Of a DNA stretch of 64,000 nucleotides, positions 1-8,868 are shown piece by piece. Origin of the DNA: Roseibium suaedae (lineage in GTDB: Bacteria; Pseudomonadota; Alphaproteobacteria; Rhizobiales; Stappiaceae); contig NZ_FRBW01000009.1 of NCBI RefSeq assembly GCF_900142725.1, positions 1-64,000 of the forward strand, in the 5' to 3' direction. The notes under the pieces were generated by a model, which was not told the DNA's origin, did not search any database, and was given only the letters and a program-made list of their open reading frames with translations. A program made the translations under genes and the position numbers. Numbering within the stretch: the stretch's first letter is position 1; each line of letters starts with the position of its first letter.

Positions 1-635
1 AAAGCCTTCTCTGCAGCCCGGACCACAAGATCGATATTGAACCGCTGACCAAGGCGGACCTGCTTCACCAGCACATACATCAGCACGGGCTCGGCTTTTA
101 TCCTGCCTCGCTCGGTGACTTGCCTTGACCCGCCCCGCTTTCCGCGCCCTCGCCGGAAGCCCTTATCTGCAATCGCGTAAACTACCCTGTTCCGGCTGCC
201 TGGCTTGGGAAAGAACCGCAAGCTGTCCATCCCGAAGGTGGCCAGAAAGTCCGCCATCGACATGCGCTTCTTGCGGCCGGTTCGGCTTAGGCTCACAGGT
301 GCAAAGTCTGTCGCAATGACCAGAAAGCCCCCGGCATCTTTCGACCGGATGGTTTCGCCCGAGCTGAAGGCATGAATGATCTTCGGCGCCTTGCTGCTGA
401 TAACAGCAGCGGGTTCCAGCGTGTCAGTCCCCTTGCGCGGATAGGTCTTGTGCCGCCAGGTCTTGGCAAGTCGGTCGCCAAGACCGGAACGTGTCACCTG
501 GCCCCGCAACCGCCCTTTGACGAACTCGGCTGCATCGTCGGTGCCTTCCCAGACACCGGAAACGACGTCCTTCCGTTGACCTTCCAGTTCCGTCTTCAGG
601 TTGCCGACAAGGGCGAGCTTGATATCGCTGACCAT
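1..635 (-). CDS. Phage tail-component protein, DUF6441-like (cut by window edge)
   Basis: Reading leftward from an ATG at 635, the frame stays open for 211 codons to the window edge, so the C terminus is missing. The start is preceded by AAAGGGG at a good distance and lies 10 bases after the stop of the upstream gene. The protein begins MVSDIKLALVGNLKTELEG and continues as a basic, soluble protein with a region of RKKRMSMADFLATFG about two thirds along. This matches my memory of the DUF6441 family found between head-completion and tail genes in alphaproteobacterial siphophages; function in tail assembly is inferred from position. Confidence 0.7.
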   Translation of the reverse strand, partial: MVSDIKLALVGNLKTELEGQRKDVVSGVWEGTDDAAEFVKGRLRGQVTRSGLGDRLAKTWRHKTYPRKGTDTLEPAAVISSKAPKIIHAFSSGETIRSKDAGGFLVIATDFAPVSLSRTGRKKRMSMADFLATFGMDSLRFFPKPGSRNRVVYAIADKGFRRGRGKRGGSRQVTERGRIKAEPVLMYVLVKQVRLGQRFNIDLVVRAAEKA

Positions 636-645
636 GTTGCCCCTT

Positions 646-948
646 TCAGACCGGCTGCACCTGACAGGTCCAGACCAGCCGGGCGCGATCCTTGATCAGC
701 GGCTTGGCAATCACCTTATGGCTCTGCCCATCCACCTCGAAGGTTCCGCCCTGTATTGGTGTGACCTCCGAAACCCGGACCTTCAGGAGGCTGGACCGAC
801 CGACTGGCCGGGAGGCCCCGCCAAAGTCGATGCCCTCATCTTCGTCTCGCGCCCAAAGCACAAGACAGGCCTGCGGACCATAGAGGGCTTCGCTGCCAAG
901 CTCTTCAAACTCGGCGTTGACGACTTCAGCGGAAAGATCCTTGCGCAT
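646..948 (-). CDS. Phage head-tail joining/completion protein
   Basis: A 100-residue protein, beginning MRKDLSAEVVNAEFEEL, in the position that lambda gpFII or a similar head-completion protein takes, after the capsid gene and before tail genes. It is rich in short beta-strand-like stretches (QACLVLWARDEDEG, SLLKVRVSEVTP, RARLVWTCQV), in keeping with the small beta-barrel fold of head-tail joining proteins. No motif makes this certain. It starts within a few bases of the upstream stop codon, and the downstream gene starts 10 bases after its end, so it is part of the leftward late operon. Confidence 0.55.
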   Translation of the reverse strand: MRKDLSAEVVNAEFEELGSEALYGPQACLVLWARDEDEGIDFGGASRPVGRSSLLKVRVSEVTPIQGGTFEVDGQSHKVIAKPLIKDRARLVWTCQVQPV

Positions 949-950
949 GA

Positions 951-1319
951 TCAGACCAGAGGCTTCTGATCGCTCGAAACCGTCGCGAGAGCGGCATCGC
1001 GCTCGGCTGCGGTAATGTCATAGCCGAGCAGCTTTTCAAGGGCAGAAACCACCGGCTTGCCGCTTGCGGTGAAATGATCCTCGTTGTCCTTGTCCAGGTC
1101 GGACATCGCGGCAAGGATCGCCTTGGCCAAGGCGTCACCGGTCGGCTTCTTGGGGGCAGACTTCTCCGCTGCCCCTTTCGAAGCGACCACCTCACCATGA
1201 CGCTTCAGGTAGTCCGCTGCGTCCTTTTCCGGGATCTTCACCGGAGAGCCCGGCTTGAACTCGCCATCACCCGTAACAACGGTCACATTCAAGTGCACCG
1301 TCTTCATCTTCTCGGCCAT
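951..1319 (-). CDS. Hypothetical phage late protein after the capsid gene
   Basis: A 122-residue protein beginning MAEKMKTVHLNVTVVTGDG. The N-terminal half looks like a short beta domain with the phrase GSPVKIPEKDAADYLKRHGEV; the C-terminal half (about 60-122) carries a helical segment with DNEDHFTASGKPVVSALEKL. The pattern D..H.T..GKP.V..LE.L.G..IT..ERD is common at the C terminus of several phage virion-associated proteins, probably as a small peptide-binding or SAP/HeH-like module. Exact role unknown. It lies between the major capsid gene and the head-tail completion gene in the same operon. Confidence 0.5.
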   Translation of the reverse strand: MAEKMKTVHLNVTVVTGDGEFKPGSPVKIPEKDAADYLKRHGEVVASKGAAEKSAPKKPTGDALAKAILAAMSDLDKDNEDHFTASGKPVVSALEKLLGYDITAAERDAALATVSSDQKPLV

Positions 1320-1383
1320 CTCAGGCTCCTCAATTTTCAGGAAGGGAGGCTCCGGAGGTTACGACCACCGGAGCAAAGGGCGG

Positions 1384-2415
1384 TTAGCGCACCATGATGA
1401 AACTGGTTGCGTCCACTTCCCGAGGCGCGGGAAGCGGAGCCGACTGCGTCATCAGGAAGTCCACAGACGGGTCCTCCTCGGACCACATTTTCGGGAAGCG
1501 GGCCATCGGACGCAGAGCCCGGTTGTCACGGATCGCGCCATAGCAGAAGGCCCCATTGAAGGTGGGACGCGCGGCAACCAGACAGCCGAGGGACGGGAAG
1601 AAGTCGGTGATGTTGCCGTCTTCATCCTCGAAGATCTGGGTGTATTGCCAGAAGTTAAACTGGCCAATGGACCCAAGATAGGCTGCAACCATGTCCTGGC
1701 TGCCAGTTGCCACCGGCCCGAGCTGCATCTGGCCATCGGCCTGACGGCGATTGTCCAGAATGCTTTTGACCTCGTCATCCTTCACGAAGAGTTCCGAAGC
1801 CTCGGCACCGAAGACGACATCCGTGACGGAGCCGCCAGACTTGAGCGCCACTTCCGTAGCCCAGGCCCGAATGTTGTCGCGAGGCGAAATACCTGCCTCG
1901 CCCCAGCGGGCGGCACCTGCGAGCTGCTTTGTCAGCGCGGCATCCCGGTTAAAATTCAGGTTCTGAGCCGGATAGTCCTCGCCCTCGACGATGACAGAAC
2001 CCGTCTGCAGCACCTGCGCACACATCCATTCCTCGCGGCGGGTGATCTCCGCGTCCTGATCGTCAAGCTCCTGGATCACCGCCTGATTATAGCGCTGTTC
2101 AGGCGCAAGCTCGCCGTTGATCGCCTCCCCCGTCAGACGCACAAAGTTCTGGTCGGGTTCAATGGCATTCTTCGGCTTGACGTAGGCGGGTTCAAACGTC
2201 TCGACTGAGCGGCCACGCTTGCCCCGGATTTTGCCGGGAACCTTCGGACTGACGAAGGGCGCGAGCTTGCGCCGGGCCTTGAGCTTGTCGAAAGCAATCT
2301 CAGGCGTCGTGAACGTCAGAGTATCGCCGAAGAACATGGTCTTCAGCCAGGGGACCGGGCGGTCAAGGGTCGGATAGACACCCAGAAGCGCCGCGGTCGA
2401 AAACAGACGGTCCAT
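1384..2415 (-). CDS. Major capsid protein, lambda gpE family
   Basis: A 343-residue protein that starts MDRLFSTAALLGVYPTLDRP, the typical opening of lambda gpE-type major capsid proteins (about 340 residues). Recognisable features include TMFFGDTLTFTTPEIAFDKL near residue 30-50, the PFVSPKVPGK segment, the central RREEWMCAQVL helix, and the C-terminal RDNRALRPMARFPKMW loop. It forms the icosahedral shell, stabilised by the decoration protein encoded immediately upstream at 2,471-2,824. The gene order decoration protein, capsid, completion proteins copies lambda D-E-FI/FII. Length and start are as expected for the family. Confidence 0.92.
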   Translation of the reverse strand: MDRLFSTAALLGVYPTLDRPVPWLKTMFFGDTLTFTTPEIAFDKLKARRKLAPFVSPKVPGKIRGKRGRSVETFEPAYVKPKNAIEPDQNFVRLTGEAINGELAPEQRYNQAVIQELDDQDAEITRREEWMCAQVLQTGSVIVEGEDYPAQNLNFNRDAALTKQLAGAARWGEAGISPRDNIRAWATEVALKSGGSVTDVVFGAEASELFVKDDEVKSILDNRRQADGQMQLGPVATGSQDMVAAYLGSIGQFNFWQYTQIFEDEDGNITDFFPSLGCLVAARPTFNGAFCYGAIRDNRALRPMARFPKMWSEEDPSVDFLMTQSAPLPAPREVDATSFIMVR

Positions 2416-2470
2416 GATTGAGTTTCCTTATGATGGCCAATTGCTTGGCGAAAGGGATTGAGAAGAGGGA

Positions 2471-2824
2471 TTAAGCCAGCTTGCGCAGGTAGATCGGCTT
2501 CCCGGTCTGGCGGAACGAGGCTTCCACGGTGTCGGCGTCATGACCCGCGCCGTAGACCAGCTTCGAAGCATCGAATTCGCCGCTGTCATTGACCGGGCCA
2601 GTCACATCGCCGCCGCTGGCGTCAACAGCGACCGGCAGAATGACAGCCGGAACTTCCGAGCCATCGGCCGAGGCCGTGAGACTGAGCGTGTATTTGTCGG
2701 AAGCCGTGATCCGGCCCAAAACGGTACCTTCCTCAAAGGCCCCGCCCGTGATCGTCACGGTGCGCTTGCCAACGGGATAGGTGCCAGCGATCAGCCCACC
2801 GGGCTGGTAGGTTGCAGTGGCCAT
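2471..2824 (-). CDS. Head decoration protein, lambda gpD family
   Basis: I place the start at the ATG at 2,824 because GGAGG lies 5-6 bases in front of it; the open frame extends 18 codons further upstream without a comparable site. The 117-residue product begins MATATYQPGGLIAGTYPV and has the beta-rich RTVTITGGAFEEGTVLGRI core of gpD-like proteins, followed by SGEFDASKLVYGAGHDADTVEASFRQTGKPIYL. This family trimerises on the outside of the expanded capsid and cements it. It sits directly before the major capsid gene, as in lambda. Confidence 0.85.
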   Translation of the reverse strand: MATATYQPGGLIAGTYPVGKRTVTITGGAFEEGTVLGRITASDKYTLSLTASADGSEVPAVILPVAVDASGGDVTGPVNDSGEFDASKLVYGAGHDADTVEASFRQTGKPIYLRKLA

Positions 2825-2910
2825 GTGGCCCTCCATGATTTCAGAGAGTTGAATGGACCGGGCGAAATGACCCGGCATCGTTTCGTCAGCCCTGATCGGC
2901 TGACAGCACG

Positions 2911-3420
2911 TCAGCGGGGACGGCGGGAGGTCTTCATGCCTTGCGCGGTGGCAAGCAGGCTCTGCTCTGCCTTGGACAGATCGCTTGCCTGGTTGGACGG
3001 TTTGTCCTGTCCAGGCCCCTTGTCCTTGCCGGACATATGCGCAGAAAGGCTCGAAGTTTTCGGCGCGGCTTTCAGAAGGCTCTGAGCCCGCTCTGCCGAC
3101 ATGCGGCCCGTGGCAACATCGGAGGCGAGTTCCTTGGCAAGCTTGCCGCGCCCTTCAGCCAGGCCACTGCTCATCAGGTTGAGCGCTTGCTCAAAGCGGG
3201 AAGCCTGATCGCCTTCGCCAGCGCCGTCTTCCTCGTCCTCGTCTTCTGCCGTTTCTTCTTCAGCGGCCTCGTCAGTCTGATCTTCCGTTTCCGCCTCGGA
3301 GGTCTCTTCCTCCGTTTCGGCCTCTTCATCCTCGGCCTCGGTTTCCTCCGCAGAGGAAGACGCGCGAGAGGGATCCGGCTTGCCAAGAAGGGCAAGCAGG
3401 CTGCTTTTCGTCACACCCAT
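2911..3420 (-). CDS. Acidic scaffolding-like protein, separate from the head protease
   Basis: A 169-residue protein. Residues 20-75 are an extremely acidic run of Glu, Asp, Thr and Ala; the C-terminal half has GRGKLAKELASDVATGRMSA followed by ERAQSLLKAAPK. That second part resembles the scaffold region normally found at the C terminus of S49-type prophage proteases (in lambda, Nu3 is translated from within gene C). Here it begins at its own ATG 26 bases after the protease stop, with GGAG upstream. I infer an internal scaffold cleaved or removed during head maturation. No catalytic motif is present. Confidence 0.6.
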   Translation of the reverse strand: MGVTKSSLLALLGKPDPSRASSSAEETEAEDEEAETEEETSEAETEDQTDEAAEEETAEDEDEEDGAGEGDQASRFEQALNLMSSGLAEGRGKLAKELASDVATGRMSAERAQSLLKAAPKTSSLSAHMSGKDKGPGQDKPSNQASDLSKAEQSLLATAQGMKTSRRPR

Positions 3421-3446
3421 GAGGGTCTCCAGTTCTTTGCTTGGGG

Positions 3447-4280
3447 TCAGTTCAGTTTCGCTGCGGCTTCCCGCAGTCGTGAGAATGCCGCCGCTGGCGG
3501 CAAGATCAGATCAATCAGCCCGAGATCCCTGGCCTTGATCAGGTTCACCGGTCCTTCAAACAAGGCCGCTTCGGTCGCAAGCACGGCCTCTTTGGTGATG
3601 CCCCGGCCGAGGGCAACATCCTGGGCAAAGAGATCCCGCTCGGCTTCAACCACCTCGTCCCAGCGCTGTTTGACGTCATCGGAAAGCGGCTCATAAGGAT
3701 TGCCATCCGTCTTCTGCCCGCCAGCCTTGGCAAAGGTGACCTTCAGACCGCTCGCCTTGAGCTGCTCTGAACAGTCAACATGCATCCGATAGACACCAAT
3801 TGACCCAACCGTTCCGGTCTGCGGCACGGAAATGACTTCGGCACAGGCCGCGACCGCATAGGCTGCCGAGGTCGCCATGCCCTTGACGATAGCCATCAGA
3901 GGCTTTTCCTCACCCGCAGAGCGCAGATATTCGGTCAACTCGAAACAGCCGCGCACCATCCCGCCAGGGCTGTTGATCAGAAGGGCAACGACCTTCACTG
4001 ACGCATCCCCCAGGGCACAGGCAACGGCCGCCCGGATACCGTTGTAACCGGTGATCCAGGACGCGCCATGAAAGGGCAACTCGTCCACGAGGATCCCGGA
4101 CACGACAATGACCCCCACACCGTCAATCACCTCGTAGAGGTCATGTGTCCGGCAGTCTTCGAGCCAGGTAAACCCAGCCGCCTGATCCTGGACGGATGCC
4201 GCCTTCTGCATCGCATGGGCGAAAGCCATCCCGTGCTCTTCGGCCAGGGCCACCTGACAAGGACTGATTAATTCGATCAT
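3447..4280 (-). CDS. S49-family head maturation protease (lambda gpC-like)
   Basis: A 277-residue protein of the SppA/gpC serine peptidase family. The LLINSPGG segment is at about 100-107, the catalytic serine is expected at Ser138 in KGMATSAAY, the GTVGSIGVY segment follows at 156-164, and the partner lysine is expected at Lys190 in AGGQKTDGNPYEP. It processes portal and scaffold proteins during prohead maturation. Its start overlaps the end of the portal gene by four bases (ATGA), indicating coupled translation. It lacks the C-terminal scaffold extension often present in the family; that part seems to be the next gene. Confidence 0.9.
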   Translation of the reverse strand: MIELISPCQVALAEEHGMAFAHAMQKAASVQDQAAGFTWLEDCRTHDLYEVIDGVGVIVVSGILVDELPFHGASWITGYNGIRAAVACALGDASVKVVALLINSPGGMVRGCFELTEYLRSAGEEKPLMAIVKGMATSAAYAVAACAEVISVPQTGTVGSIGVYRMHVDCSEQLKASGLKVTFAKAGGQKTDGNPYEPLSDDVKQRWDEVVEAERDLFAQDVALGRGITKEAVLATEAALFEGPVNLIKARDLGLIDLILPPAAAFSRLREAAAKLN

Positions 4281-5917
4281 GACCGGCCTTCTTCCGATTG
4301 CTGAGTGGTCTCTTCATCATCCAGCCCCGGTTTTGCCGGAACCGATGCCGCAGCCACAGGTGTCAGATTGTTGCGAGCCAGATGCTCGGCCTCCCGTGCC
4401 AACTGCTCGATATTAACTTCCCAATCCCCGCCCTGCTCGGCTGTTTCGCGCTCCAGTGTCGTCATCCGGGCACCCATGCGCATGATCGCCGCCTGAGCCT
4501 CCTTCACCGGATCGATGTAGCCACGCGCAGGGCCAATCCAGTCACCGCGCAGATAGCCGGCAGGAGCCTCATAGAAGCTCTTCGCACCGGCAGGCACATC
4601 CACTTTGCCCCGGTCCAACGCCTCTTCCAGCCAGGCTGCGAACCAGAGATTTGCAATCCCGGAGACGAGCAAGCCGCGCAGCCGGTGAATACCGCGCCAG
4701 ACCTCATTCAATGCCGCGCGGGCTGAGGAATAGTTGGTCTGGCTCCAGTCCATCGAAAGCTGCTCATAGGAGACACCCAGAGACGCAGCCAGGGACCGCA
4801 GGAAAGATTGCTGGAAGGACGCAAAGCCGCTTGTCTGTCGCGGCTGACTGTTTAGGTCCAGGCGGTCGGTCGGGAACAGGGTCAGGAACCGGGCCTGATC
4901 CATTGAATTGCCGCCCTGGTAGAACTCGCTCCTGGACTGGTTAAACCCCTTCCAGTCTGTGCCCTGACCGAAGTTCGCCCCACCGAGGGTTTCGGCTGCA
5001 TAATCGGCCCCGAGCTGAGTGTAGATCGCACCGACGATGGAGGCATTCAGCGCCGCTGTGTTCAGTTCCGCCTTGGAATAGCTGGCCAGCATCTTCATGC
5101 GGCTCAGGGCAGTAACGAGCCGGGAAACGCCACGGCTTTGCCCCGGCCGCCGCTTGTCGTAGCAGTGGATGACCTTCGGCCGCTGCCAGTCCCCCACCTC
5201 GTCCCAGCGCTCGAACCGCTGCCAGATCCAGCTTTCCGCGCCATAACTAAAAACATCTGAGGGATGCGCCTTGCGGACGTGATAGGCAATTGGCGCCCCA
5301 TCCTCATCCGTCTCAACACCGCCCCGAAGCGTTGCGGTATCCATAGTGCCATTCGGATTGCAGAGCCGGTCAGTGTCGATGACGTGCATCGCGGTCGCAT
5401 AGTCGCGGCCCGGTTTTTCGAGCCAGCGCAGAACGCCGAAAGCCTCCCCGCCCGCAACAAATTCGCGAGCCATCAGCCCCATGAGACCGACAAAGTTCAA
5501 CTGGCGTTCCGCATCACACCGGAAAATCGGATCCTCTGCATAGGCCTGCCATTCCGTCTGGATCGACTGGCCAAGTTCATCCGCCTCGCTTTGGCTGATA
5601 CCAAGCAGCCGGGCGGAAGGCTTGCTGTTCAGACGGAAGGTTCCGCCAACCAGCATGTCAACCTGACGGTCAACACCGGAAGAAACCGCCCCCTCATTGC
5701 GCTCAAGATCGCGCGTCCTGGAAACCGCAAGGTCACGGTCGGGAAGCCAATCCGCATCCGCAGAATTGAGATTTGGAGCCCAATTCATGAGGCCCTGCAT
5801 TCGAGTGTCCGCCGCCGAATAGGCAGGGCCTCCAAAGGCAGACATCATGCGGGCGCTTGCGCCCGTCGCATCCCCGCTCTTGACCCGGACAACCGGCTTG
5901 ATCGTAACAGTGTTCAA
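4277..5917 (-). CDS. Phage portal protein, lambda gpB family
   Basis: A 546-residue protein, the usual length for gpB-type portals. Visible family features include the N-terminal AADTRMQGLMNWAPN segment, the RTRDLERNEGAVSSGVDRQV helix, the HVIDTDRLCNP strand, the KVIHCYDKRRPGQSRGVSRL clip region, and YEQLSMDWSQTNYSSARAAL in the crown/wing area. The dodecameric portal is the DNA gate at one vertex of the capsid and docks the terminase. It overlaps the gpW-like gene upstream and the protease gene downstream by four bases each, so the three are translationally coupled. Confidence 0.93.
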   Translation of the reverse strand: MNTVTIKPVVRVKSGDATGASARMMSAFGGPAYSAADTRMQGLMNWAPNLNSADADWLPDRDLAVSRTRDLERNEGAVSSGVDRQVDMLVGGTFRLNSKPSARLLGISQSEADELGQSIQTEWQAYAEDPIFRCDAERQLNFVGLMGLMAREFVAGGEAFGVLRWLEKPGRDYATAMHVIDTDRLCNPNGTMDTATLRGGVETDEDGAPIAYHVRKAHPSDVFSYGAESWIWQRFERWDEVGDWQRPKVIHCYDKRRPGQSRGVSRLVTALSRMKMLASYSKAELNTAALNASIVGAIYTQLGADYAAETLGGANFGQGTDWKGFNQSRSEFYQGGNSMDQARFLTLFPTDRLDLNSQPRQTSGFASFQQSFLRSLAASLGVSYEQLSMDWSQTNYSSARAALNEVWRGIHRLRGLLVSGIANLWFAAWLEEALDRGKVDVPAGAKSFYEAPAGYLRGDWIGPARGYIDPVKEAQAAIMRMGARMTTLERETAEQGGDWEVNIEQLAREAEHLARNNLTPVAAASVPAKPGLDDEETTQQSEEGRS

Positions 5918-6153
5918 GTCCGCCCCCCGATCACGGCAATGACCGGCCCAACGCCGGACCTGGTTCCCGTCAGTTTGCCGAGCGCAACTTTCAGGCGGGT
6001 GATTTCCTGATCAATCTCGGAGATCGACACCTGCTGGAAGTCCACGCTGCCACCATCGGCACCGCTGACCTTGAGCCGCCCTTTGCCGGTCAAGAGCGCA
6101 AGCTTCCGCTGCTCCAGCGCCGTGATGGCCTGTTCAATCTCTTCTCGGTTCAT
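5914..6153 (-). CDS. gpW-like head-tail joining protein
   Basis: A 79-residue protein, MNREEIEQAITALEQRKLAL, with two helices flanking the short hairpin GRLKVSGADGGSVDFQQV and ending in a second helix EIDQEITRLKVALGKL. This layout and the site between terminase and portal match the small lambda gpW family, which plugs the connector after DNA packaging. It overlaps the portal start by four bases and starts 11 bases after the terminase stop codon. Confidence 0.8.
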   Translation of the reverse strand: MNREEIEQAITALEQRKLALLTGKGRLKVSGADGGSVDFQQVSISEIDQEITRLKVALGKLTGTRSGVGPVIAVIGGRT

Positions 6154-6164
6154 TGTTTGCTCGC

Positions 6165-8264
6165 TTATGTGTTGAGCCTCGAAAGCGCCTTGAGCCCATG
6201 CGGGTCATCGTCTTCCTGAGGCTTCGCCCGCGCAGGCTCTGCCTGTTGCGGCTTTACCGGAGCCGCAGCCAGAACCACGGTCGGGGTGTGACCGAAGAGG
6301 TCACCCGGCTTTGCCGCAAGCTCGGAGTAGTGCGCGGCTCGCCTTGCCCACTCCTCATCCCCCCAATGCCAAAGGTTGGCAAAGTGGGTCATGGCGTAGT
6401 TGTAGACCCGGCAGTCCAGCCAGTGGTTCGCGCCACGAGCCTTCCAGACCCGGCTCGGCCCGTGCTTGTTCTTCTCGAGAACCACATATTCGGAGACGAG
6501 CATCTTGAAATAGTCGTCTTCCGCGTCGGCCGGGAAGTGGCAATACCCAAGCGGGAAATCACTCTCGCCCTCTTTCGGCCCGCGCCCGAAATAAACCATC
6601 TGCGCTGACTTGATCCCGTAGGTTCCGATCAGCCAGACCTTGGCGCCGAACCGTTTTGCCCGACCGGCAGAAACGCCGCTCTTGCGCACTTCCGTATTTT
6701 CCGCGCCGCTGATGGCCGGTTTCGACCAGCCGTCAATGCCACGCACGTTCAAGGCATTCGGGCGACGGCGGGTCCAGGCATAGACCGCGTCCGAATGATA
6801 AGCGGAATCGACCCCGATCAGATCATCCTGAAGCCAGGCACCGCAGGCATGCTTGAAGCCTTGGTCTGCGACCTGGTCCAGCTTCGGCCATGCCCCGTCC
6901 AGTTCAACCGCCGTATCCCCGGCCAGAAAGCCGTAGTCGATGGTCCAGCTTTGCTTGTTCGGCCCCCAGCCAACCCGTTCCCAATAAAGGCCGGTGGCCT
7001 GCACATCGACGGCCAGCGTGACGTAAAGCACCCCGGCCGGAGCGGTTCCGCGCTGCCATGCCCCTTCGCGCCGCGCCGACAGAGTTTCCCAGGGTGGCGC
7101 GTCCCCTTTGGCTTCATAGGCCTTCCCGAGCGCGGTGTTCATGAACGGCTTGATCAGCTCCGGATCGTCGCCAGCTTCATCCTCTTGCCGGGCCAGTTCA
7201 TCCCAAAGCTCGAACACCGACATGAAACCGGTGATGTCATAGCCTGCCCGATAGACCGGCAGGTGCCGGTTCCGCCAGCGCTGAGCCTCATCCAGGCTGA
7301 TGCACTTGAGCGGCACTTCCCCGTTCTCGTCCGGGATCGTTGGCACCCAGCAGGCACCGCGCTCGCGGGCCTCAAAGACTTTCTTGTCCGCCTCGAAATG
7401 GGCCTCGCCGCAGGCCCCGCAGACGACATGGCACCGGTATGGCGGAACCTCATTCCGCTTGACGTCCTCCCAGTCCCAATCATTCAGGGCATTGCAGACC
7501 TTGCATGCGAAGTAATAGCGGCGCTGATCGCTGCTCTCATACTTCGCGTCAATGTCCTCCCCCTTTTCCGCAGGAGTGGACACGTCCAGCGTCTTTGAGA
7601 GACCAAAGGCCTTGTAGGTTTTCAGGCGCTGCTCGGACAATTTGTCCGGATCGCCTTCCCCATCTGCGCTGTCCGTCCAGGCCGAGGTGTCATCCCGGAC
7701 CATGAAGCGGATCGAGTGCTGCCGGAGCGTGGCCGCCGAGTTTGCCCCGGCAAGCAACAGAAACCCGCCCTTGAAGCGAATACGCTCAGCGGTGGATCCT
7801 TCACCGCCCTTTGCCTTGACCGGCTTCACAACCCCGCCTTTTTCGGGATTGAGAACATCCGTTGCAGCAATCGTCTCGTCTAGCTTTTCAACCTTCCAAT
7901 CTTTGGCCGCCTTCACCGTGGCCTGGATGTACATGATCGGCGCCGGGGTCAGGTGCATGATGAACCCGATCCAGCTTTCCGCGATTGCGGAGCCGCCAGA
8001 CTGAGCGGCCTTTTTGATGACCACCTCGGGAACAGGATCATCCGGCGAAAGCCGGTCCATCGGCTCGACCAGATAGGGCGCGGTGGAATTCTTCCACTTG
8101 CCTGGGAGCGCACTGCCCTCCGGCAGTTTGCGGAACTGCTCGGACCACTCGGACACCAGCATGCGCTTGTCAGGGCGAATGCCTTCCGCAGCAGACCGGT
8201 TCAGGGAATTGAGGTTCGCCCGGAGAACCGGAGCCGATGCATAGTCACTCGCCTGACGCTGCAT
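6165..8264 (-). CDS. Terminase large subunit, lambda gpA family
   Basis: I choose the ATG at 8,264, which has GGAGG just upstream and overlaps the small-subunit gene by 20 bases; the frame is open further but would then run deep inside that gene. The roughly 699-residue product has the ATPase phosphate-binding segment KKAAQSGGSAIAES, the Walker B-like RFMVRDDTSAW followed by DGEGDP, a zinc-ribbon-like CKVC and CGACG pair, and the nuclease region with VTLAVDVQ and IGVDSAYHSDAV. It pumps DNA into the prohead and cuts concatemers. Start of the leftward packaging/head operon together with the small subunit. Confidence 0.92.
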   Translation of the reverse strand: MQRQASDYASAPVLRANLNSLNRSAAEGIRPDKRMLVSEWSEQFRKLPEGSALPGKWKNSTAPYLVEPMDRLSPDDPVPEVVIKKAAQSGGSAIAESWIGFIMHLTPAPIMYIQATVKAAKDWKVEKLDETIAATDVLNPEKGGVVKPVKAKGGEGSTAERIRFKGGFLLLAGANSAATLRQHSIRFMVRDDTSAWTDSADGEGDPDKLSEQRLKTYKAFGLSKTLDVSTPAEKGEDIDAKYESSDQRRYYFACKVCNALNDWDWEDVKRNEVPPYRCHVVCGACGEAHFEADKKVFEARERGACWVPTIPDENGEVPLKCISLDEAQRWRNRHLPVYRAGYDITGFMSVFELWDELARQEDEAGDDPELIKPFMNTALGKAYEAKGDAPPWETLSARREGAWQRGTAPAGVLYVTLAVDVQATGLYWERVGWGPNKQSWTIDYGFLAGDTAVELDGAWPKLDQVADQGFKHACGAWLQDDLIGVDSAYHSDAVYAWTRRRPNALNVRGIDGWSKPAISGAENTEVRKSGVSAGRAKRFGAKVWLIGTYGIKSAQMVYFGRGPKEGESDFPLGYCHFPADAEDDYFKMLVSEYVVLEKNKHGPSRVWKARGANHWLDCRVYNYAMTHFANLWHWGDEEWARRAAHYSELAAKPGDLFGHTPTVVLAAAPVKPQQAEPARAKPQEDDDPHGLKALSRLNT

Positions 8265-8868
8265 CTTCCTCCATTTCCTTCTCAAATTCGTCGGCAGCGC
8301 TTTCAAAGGCTGACCGCAGTTCATCATCAAGGATGATGCGGACAGCGCGGGCATCCGGCGCCGCAGCGATCCGGTCAGAGATCGTGCGCGGCAGGCTCAT
8401 GATCCGGTCCCGGACCCGCCGCAGCAGTTCAAAGGTCCGGTCTTCGGCTTCGCGCTTTGAGACCAGCTCGCCTTGCCGTTCCTTCAGGTTCAGGTCCGCG
8501 ATCTCGGCATCAATCGCCGCTCGCCGGGCCTTCGCATCATTGTAGGAGATCCGCTGCCCGCCGCCGCTTGCCGAGGCCGAGGCCGAGGCATCAGGCGGAA
8601 TATCGGTCAGAAGGTCCGGGGCACTTTGATCATAGAGGACCGGTGCCGAACAATTGCGCAGGCTCTGAGCCGGATCTGTCGTGTCCGCGACCAGCCGCGC
8701 AAATTGCGCCGCATTGACCAGGCGGCTTTGCCCCTCTTGCCGGACCTGAATTTTACCATCCGCCTCAAGACGCCGGACCCGTTTCGAGACCGCCTGCTTG
8801 GAGACACCGTGCAAGCGGCCAAGCTCGGCAATCGTGACCCAGGTTCCGGACTGATCAGCGTCAACCAT
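8245..8868 (-). CDS. Terminase small subunit / DNA-packaging protein (Nu1-like)
   Basis: A 207-residue protein from the ATG at 8,868 (a TTG nine bases upstream is the alternative). Residues 10-55 form a winged helix-turn-helix: WVTIAELGRLHGVSKQAVSK followed by a basic wing. The middle is a low-complexity Ala-Ser stretch and the C-terminal half is a long charged helix that ends in EFEKEMEEDAASGE, expected to contact the large subunit. Lambda Nu1 has the same plan and recognises the cos site. The cos or packaging site would be expected in the flanking non-coding DNA upstream. Confidence 0.75.
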   Translation of the reverse strand: MVDADQSGTWVTIAELGRLHGVSKQAVSKRVRRLEADGKIQVRQEGQSRLVNAAQFARLVADTTDPAQSLRNCSAPVLYDQSAPDLLTDIPPDASASASASGGGQRISYNDAKARRAAIDAEIADLNLKERQGELVSKREAEDRTFELLRRVRDRIMSLPRTISDRIAAAPDARAVRIILDDELRSAFESAADEFEKEMEEDAASGE

